From positions 197,890,676 through 197,954,675 of the forward strand of contig NC_080671.1 in assembly GCF_030247195.1 (NCBI RefSeq): a stretch of 64,000 nt of DNA, read 5' to 3'. The position numbers and the translations under genes were made by a program. The stretch's first letter is position 1. The number at the start of each line of letters is the position of its first letter. The stretch is from Topomyia yanbarensis. Lineage: Eukaryota > Arthropoda > Insecta > Diptera > Culicidae. Shown in pieces: positions 59,471 to 64,000 of this stretch. A model generated the notes under the pieces. It worked only from the letters and a program-made list of their open reading frames with translations. It did not search any database and was not told the origin of the DNA.

Positions 59471-60580
59471 CTCTACAAAAAAAAGCTAATGACAGCTATG
59501 AGACCTTGGCTTAGAGATCAGTTATGCGATCCAATTCCCTCAATTTTTCAAAAGCCCTCATGATGCCTAAAACAACAGGATATAAATAAAGTGATCTGAC
59601 AACATATTTCAATTAATATTATTGAATATTTAATTAAATTTTAAGTTTTTTTTTTAATCCAATTAATTTTAGTTTGGGGAGGGGGCTTTAACCCCCAACC
59701 CTTTGTCATTGTAGCAATTATATGAATGGATAAAATAAATATTCGAAACGAGTTATGTAAGGTCGAGATCACATCATTTGGAAACCGGCTATTTCGAACA
59801 TTTAGTATCTTCGAAAAAATTTACAACGTAAAACAGCACATCATCTGATAAAATAATTCTTTCGTTAAACGCTCCTAGAGGTAAATATGGCGAATTTATT
59901 CTTCAAACAAATTTCGTTCGAGACTTAATGTCTTCAGCAAAGTTTTCGAGAGTGCTTTTACAAACCACTTTGTTGAAGAAATGAATGCTCCATGTGTTCA
60001 GGGTATCGAAATATGTTAGGCTATTTGTGAAAGATACCTTTATAATAAGTTTTTATGATATTATTCACGATAAAAAGTTATTTTGAAAAATAAATAGATG
60101 TACGGACATTTCGTAAATTTCGTTTTGTAGCTCGGTATGCTCCCTACATTAGACTGCCCAGAAAAATAATGAATTTTTGAAAACTCTATCGGCCCACCCC
60201 TGAGTCGATTTTAAGTCCCACCAGGAATACTTGTTCCAAACAAGTATGGGAAAAATACATTCGAAATTCACTCCACTGTATTCATCTTCTGATACATCTC
60301 ATGCTTCCAATTGCTGTGTTTACACTGAGCATGTCGCAAAGCTCATTCGCAAAAGCAGCTGTGCGGCACTCAATTGACTCCCGTTCATTCTAAGTCGGAG
60401 AGCCTCTCATTCTCTCAATATTTTGTAAGAATGATGTTTGGGTGCGAGTGAATCAGATTGGAATATTATTGTTTTGGTTTGCGAGCCACTCGATGAGTCT
60501 CATCTTGATTCAATCATCATATTAAATCATTGAATCGTTCAATCGGTTCTCTATCCTTTGTAGAGGTAATACATGGAAAG
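59471..60580. other. AT-rich with a tcttcagcaaagtt repeat copy
   Basis: About 59,900-60,080 corresponds to 50,095-50,250 (taatgtcttcagcaaagttt, cactttgttgaagaaatgaa). cccaccaggaatacttgttc near 60,217 resembles 18,811. No gene. Confidence 0.5.
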
Positions 60581-60587
60581 ATTTATG

Positions 60588-60898
60588 CCCAGGTAACCAA
60601 CAAGCATTAGTGTGTGCAGTAAAATAGCATATAATTTGCATTTCGGATGCTTCTTGCAGTATATTTGCATCCTTTATGCATATCTATTGTTAATCAGCAT
60701 TCAAAAAACTGTTAAAAAGTTTCTTGCCAGTATTCAGCATGCTGAATGCACAACAGCAGTAAAACAGCATTTTCTTGGCACAGCAGTAGAGTGGCCGTAT
60801 ATTTTGCCAAAAGCGACTTTTAAATAGCATTTAAAACAACTTAAATGCCTATCAGGTAGCCGTTAAGACGCATTTTGCATGCTTATTGGTTACCTGGG
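60588..60898. mobile_element. CCCAGGTAACC MITE, copy 3 (dispersed)
   Basis: It is identical to the other two copies except for one base seen (aagtttcttgcc for aagcttcttgcc). TG flanks both sides here (60,586-60,587 and 60,899-60,900). Its surroundings are unrelated, so this is an independent insertion. Confidence 0.9.
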
Positions 60899-61063
60899 TG
60901 GTTAGAAGTGCAAAGGTAAAATAGCTCAAGAGGGAGGATGCGCAAGCTTATCGTTTAACGGCTAGCGTGACCTACCAGTTACTGACTTTATTTCTTCTGT
61001 ATCATGTTGAAGTGTTTTTTACCATTTGTATATTTATTAATATATCTGTCTTTTGTACAGTTC

Positions 61064-61268
61064 AAATATTATCGTTACAGTTGAAAACTGGAAAATGTAA
61101 CAAGCGACATTTTTTTCTAATTCACGACGTCGGGAGTAGTGTGCATTATAGTGCATAATTTTATGAAAAATTCGCACTACTTCCGACGTGATTCCATTGT
61201 TCAAAACCGGAGAAAATGCGATTGTGGCTGTTTGGATTTTCCAGTTTTCAACTGTAATCACAATATTT
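61064..61268. mobile_element. 205-bp near-complete palindrome
   Basis: aaatattatcgttacagttg plus aaaactggaaaat faces attttccagttttcaactgt plus aatcacaatattt. An inner pair, cacgacgtcgggagtagtgt and cgcactacttccgacgtg, flanks the centre. Confidence 0.85.
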
Positions 61269-61538
61269 CTTTGGATATTATGACGCACATGAAATTCAAG
61301 GTTATAACATCCAAAAATAGTGTACGAGGCGTTATAACGACCAAAGGGTAAATTTAAAAAAATAAATGCATCAAATCATCTAAAATCATCCCAACGGAAC
61401 ACCTGTAAGTACTATTTAATCCTAGTCAAACCAGCCACAACCAGTTTTCAATGAAACAACCGATAATGAGCCGTGATCGTTTGTTTTATTTGATCCGAAA
61501 TTCTGACAGAAACCTCAAACCAGCTCAAATTCTGGATG

Positions 61539-62110
61539 GGAATGAAACCATCTTTTTCGGCAATTGCCGATCGAGCCAACCCCATACCCGGTCAGCGTGG
61601 CAAGCAGAAAGTTAGCAAAAGTTGAGCAAAGCGAAATTGATGCTGGCAGAGTTTCTGCGAGCATTTTGCGTGATTTGTGCGAGAATTCTGGCAACGAATT
61701 CGCTCAAATGCAACAACCGTTTCTGACAGAAGCGGTTAAACCAACCGGTGCTGCTCACTTTTATCCACAATCGAGCCAGAAATGTACGGCCAAGATCTCT
61801 ACACGCTTCCTGCCACATCTTTGTCAGATGTTTTGCTCGATTCGTGCTAAATTCTACCAGGTTGGAATTGCCAGGATCTTTGCACAGTTTATGTCCGAGT
61901 TATACCAGGGTTTAGCCCGGTTTCTATCAAAATTTGTCAGAAAACGCCAGCGAAACAGAGTTCGCCCTAGCTCAACTAACCCGACAGGATACGCGCAGAA
62001 ATCTGGCATGGCTGCCAAACCAAGACTTACAGAAATTTAGCAGAGCGGTCTCTGCCAGAAAATTTGCTCACTGGGTAGAAGGTGTTTATACGCGATTAAA
62101 GAGATTAAGC
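61539..62110. repeat. Phrase-rich GC element (ctggcag / cagaaattt words)
   Basis: Words such as ctggcaga, ttctgacagaa, tctgccag, gagccagaaat and aatttgctcac recur on both strands. Weak inverted ends (ccagctcaaattctgg; reverse complement of the right ccagtgagcaaattttctgg). A 158-codon ORF (61,564-62,040) spans it but mirrors this vocabulary and has no domain. Confidence 0.45.
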
Positions 62111-63140
62111 ACAAAGTCGAATGATGCCATATTAAAATCCTAGAGGGCGAATATCTTTCGAAATTATATTTTTGATACGGGTTTAGCGACTAGTTGCCAG
62201 CAATAGATATCTGACGTCAATAAAAAGTCATCTGCCCCCACCATATTTTTTTTTTAACAGGCTTTAGAGTCTAAGGGCAGATCACTCTAGAAATGTATAA
62301 CAAATTTGCATCAAATTAGAAAAAAAAGGCATTTAATTTCCCTTTTTGCATCAACTTTGCACTCCCTCGCAGAAAATTTTGTTTAACAAACGTCCTACGC
62401 TGATTCACGTTGTTCGACGTTTTGTTGAATGAAGGCTTGATTTTTTTGTAGGGTTTTGACGTCTTACACGCAACGCAAAATACATTACGAATTTCTATTT
62501 TGATGGAAAGAAATGCATTTAATTTAGCTGATTTTTAAAAATACATCACAAGTGATCTGCCCCTAGTTTAGAGTAGATGCCGGAAACTACTAAACGCTGT
62601 ACTGATTGAATGATTATTTAATTAGTAATATCTATCAGATACGACTTTGGACAATCTAAAAAGTCAAAAAGCTTGCGATTCGATTATAATCGATTTATTA
62701 TTATATTGTGTAAGGGATCATATATTTCCGTGCAAAAAACATCGATCTATTGACTGAATTATCAATTGCGAAATGAAATGTTTTTCTTCCATATTTTAAA
62801 ATTTACAATAAATATTATTAGCAGAATCTCAGCATGATAATGCACTCGCTTCTAATAATTGTTGCCGAAAATAAAAAACTAGCTATGCGTTTACCAGATT
62901 TAGCATTTCCGATAAAGCACAACAACGAAACGTCAAATTTCTGACCGCCATGAAAATGCTTATTTTGTAGAATTACCATAACTGAGAAACAGCTCGTTTC
63001 TGATTCGGCCAGCGATTCTAATTGCACTGTGTCTCGCAATCGTTGGCTCAATACTACCTAAATTTAAGTTAAAAGAACTTATTCTGCGGGTTTTTTTATT
63101 TTTATTTTATTCATTCCAAACGAGTCAAATTCATGTATTT
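62111..63140. other. AT-rich, no gene seen
   Basis: Nothing supported. Confidence 0.4.
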
Positions 63141-63149
63141 TGACAGGGC

Positions 63150-63960
63150 GTTTGTTCGTTTGGAATCCCCATAAAAAATCCTCCCGATTTTCCCTACGAC
63201 GAAATCGGTTTTCGTCGGCTGAATCGCCCGACTTTAAAATCGACGAATTGATAGATTGTTGCACCGACTCTAATGAGAGTTCAACATGGGCGTATGTCAA
63301 CGAAACAACCGACGAAATCAGTCGACGTAACACAACTAAATCGGTGGATGCAAAACAATTAAATGGGTCGATTTATCGATACTTATAAATAAAGGGAACC
63401 TAGTTTGCTTCGGGAATTTCTGTAAATAAGCACAAAAGAATATTGGAATAGAAGAATTTATTGGTGAATTTTTTTCTCGCTAACTATTATGAAGGGAGGT
63501 CAGTACATATTTTGAACTAGCACTAGCAATTGGCACCAGCATTCACTGCAGAAGCTATTCACTGGAAAACATAAAATAAAAATTAGCTCCACCAGTCTTA
63601 AATAGGTAACGTCAATACACTTACGTTTGAATGCATAACCGATAGACAGTCTAGTATCTGTTCCGCTGTTAGAGGAAGTCACAAAATCTCGACGGTTGCT
63701 AATACGAATACGGAATATTATAATATTACAAACGGAAAACAATGTAACTGAAACTTACCCAAAACTAGCCGATTACCGAATAATTTTCGTATTCCGAAAT
63801 TATAATCGGAATATTTTCCATTGCGTGTGCAATTCAAGTAATATTTGAAATAAAAAACTTCAGACCACTGGTTTTGTCAATCTCGCTGTCAATAAGCAAA
63901 CCGATTTCGTCTGTTGAATAATATGTCAATTAAATTATGTTTCTATGTTCCCAACCGATG
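63150..63960. repeat. cgacgaaatcgg phrase repeats
   Basis: cgacgaaatcggttttcgtcgg (63,197-63,218) is partly palindromic; ccgacgaaatcagtcgac (about 63,309) and accgatttcgtctg (about 63,900) are further copies. Possibly one eroded element running past the window edge. Confidence 0.4.
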
Positions 63961-64000
63961 TCTCAGTCGATTAAATCGAGCACCAGATTTACACAGATTA

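Noticed and set aside
55030..60827. A 71-codon ORF present three times (55,030, 56,753, 60,612)
   Set aside because: It lies wholly inside the 311-bp MITE; conservation reflects DNA copies, not protein selection.
61564..62040. 158-codon ORF as a gene
   Set aside because: Composed of repeated DNA words read on both strands, with no domain or intron context.

Overview
The window looks like repeat-rich intergenic or intronic DNA of a culicine mosquito, most likely Aedes. The reasons are copies resembling the tRNA-derived SINE Feilai, an R1-clade and a LOA/I-like non-LTR retrotransposon, many small inverted-repeat elements (MITEs), and an AT-rich background with short GC-rich TE islands. I recognise no intact host protein gene, no rRNA and no complete tRNA. 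All longer coding potential is broken transposon ORFs. Identities and boundaries were read by eye, not aligned by software.

Layout. 1-9.6 kb: AT-rich DNA with MITEs, a relic RTE-like reverse transcriptase (minus strand, about 3.4-3.6 kb), a decayed minisatellite (4.6-5.6 kb), a GC-rich island ending in a splice-donor-like site (about 7.83-8.01 kb) and a SINE. 9.6-17.3 kb: unidentified GC-rich repeats, then a non-LTR element (11,968-17,293) with endonuclease, RT, RNase H and a terminal Cys/His motif. Two MITEs interrupt its RNase H, and removing each with one target duplication restores the reading frame. 17.3-21.2 kb: AT-rich, small hairpins. 21.2-28.1 kb: two same-strand copies of one R1-clade family, the first shrunk by serial internal deletions, the second nearly full length but with stops and frameshifts; both carry a modular 3' UTR.

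28.1-50 kb: AT-rich DNA with many palindromic and inverted-repeat elements, a second SINE with a 13-bp target duplication, tandem duplications at 33.2-34.1 kb, and a TA-flanked element (43,194-44,582) holding a 387-bp (TA)n tract and a short array ending in a 36-nt hairpin. 50.3-57.5 kb: a near-identical tandem duplication of about 1.73 kb. Its first copy carries a non-autonomous LTR element on the minus strand (51,411-54,810; identical-looking 689-bp LTRs, tRNA-Tyr-type primer site, purine tract); the second copy keeps the empty site. 57.5-64 kb: a 1.7-kb foldback element, a third copy of a 311-bp MITE, a 205-bp palindrome and phrase-repeat DNA.

The parts do not form a host pathway. Nested insertions give a relative history. 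The main general pattern is a set of elements, some flanked by TA, that repeat one short 'phrase' both at their ends and inside; I propose these as transposase-binding-site elements.
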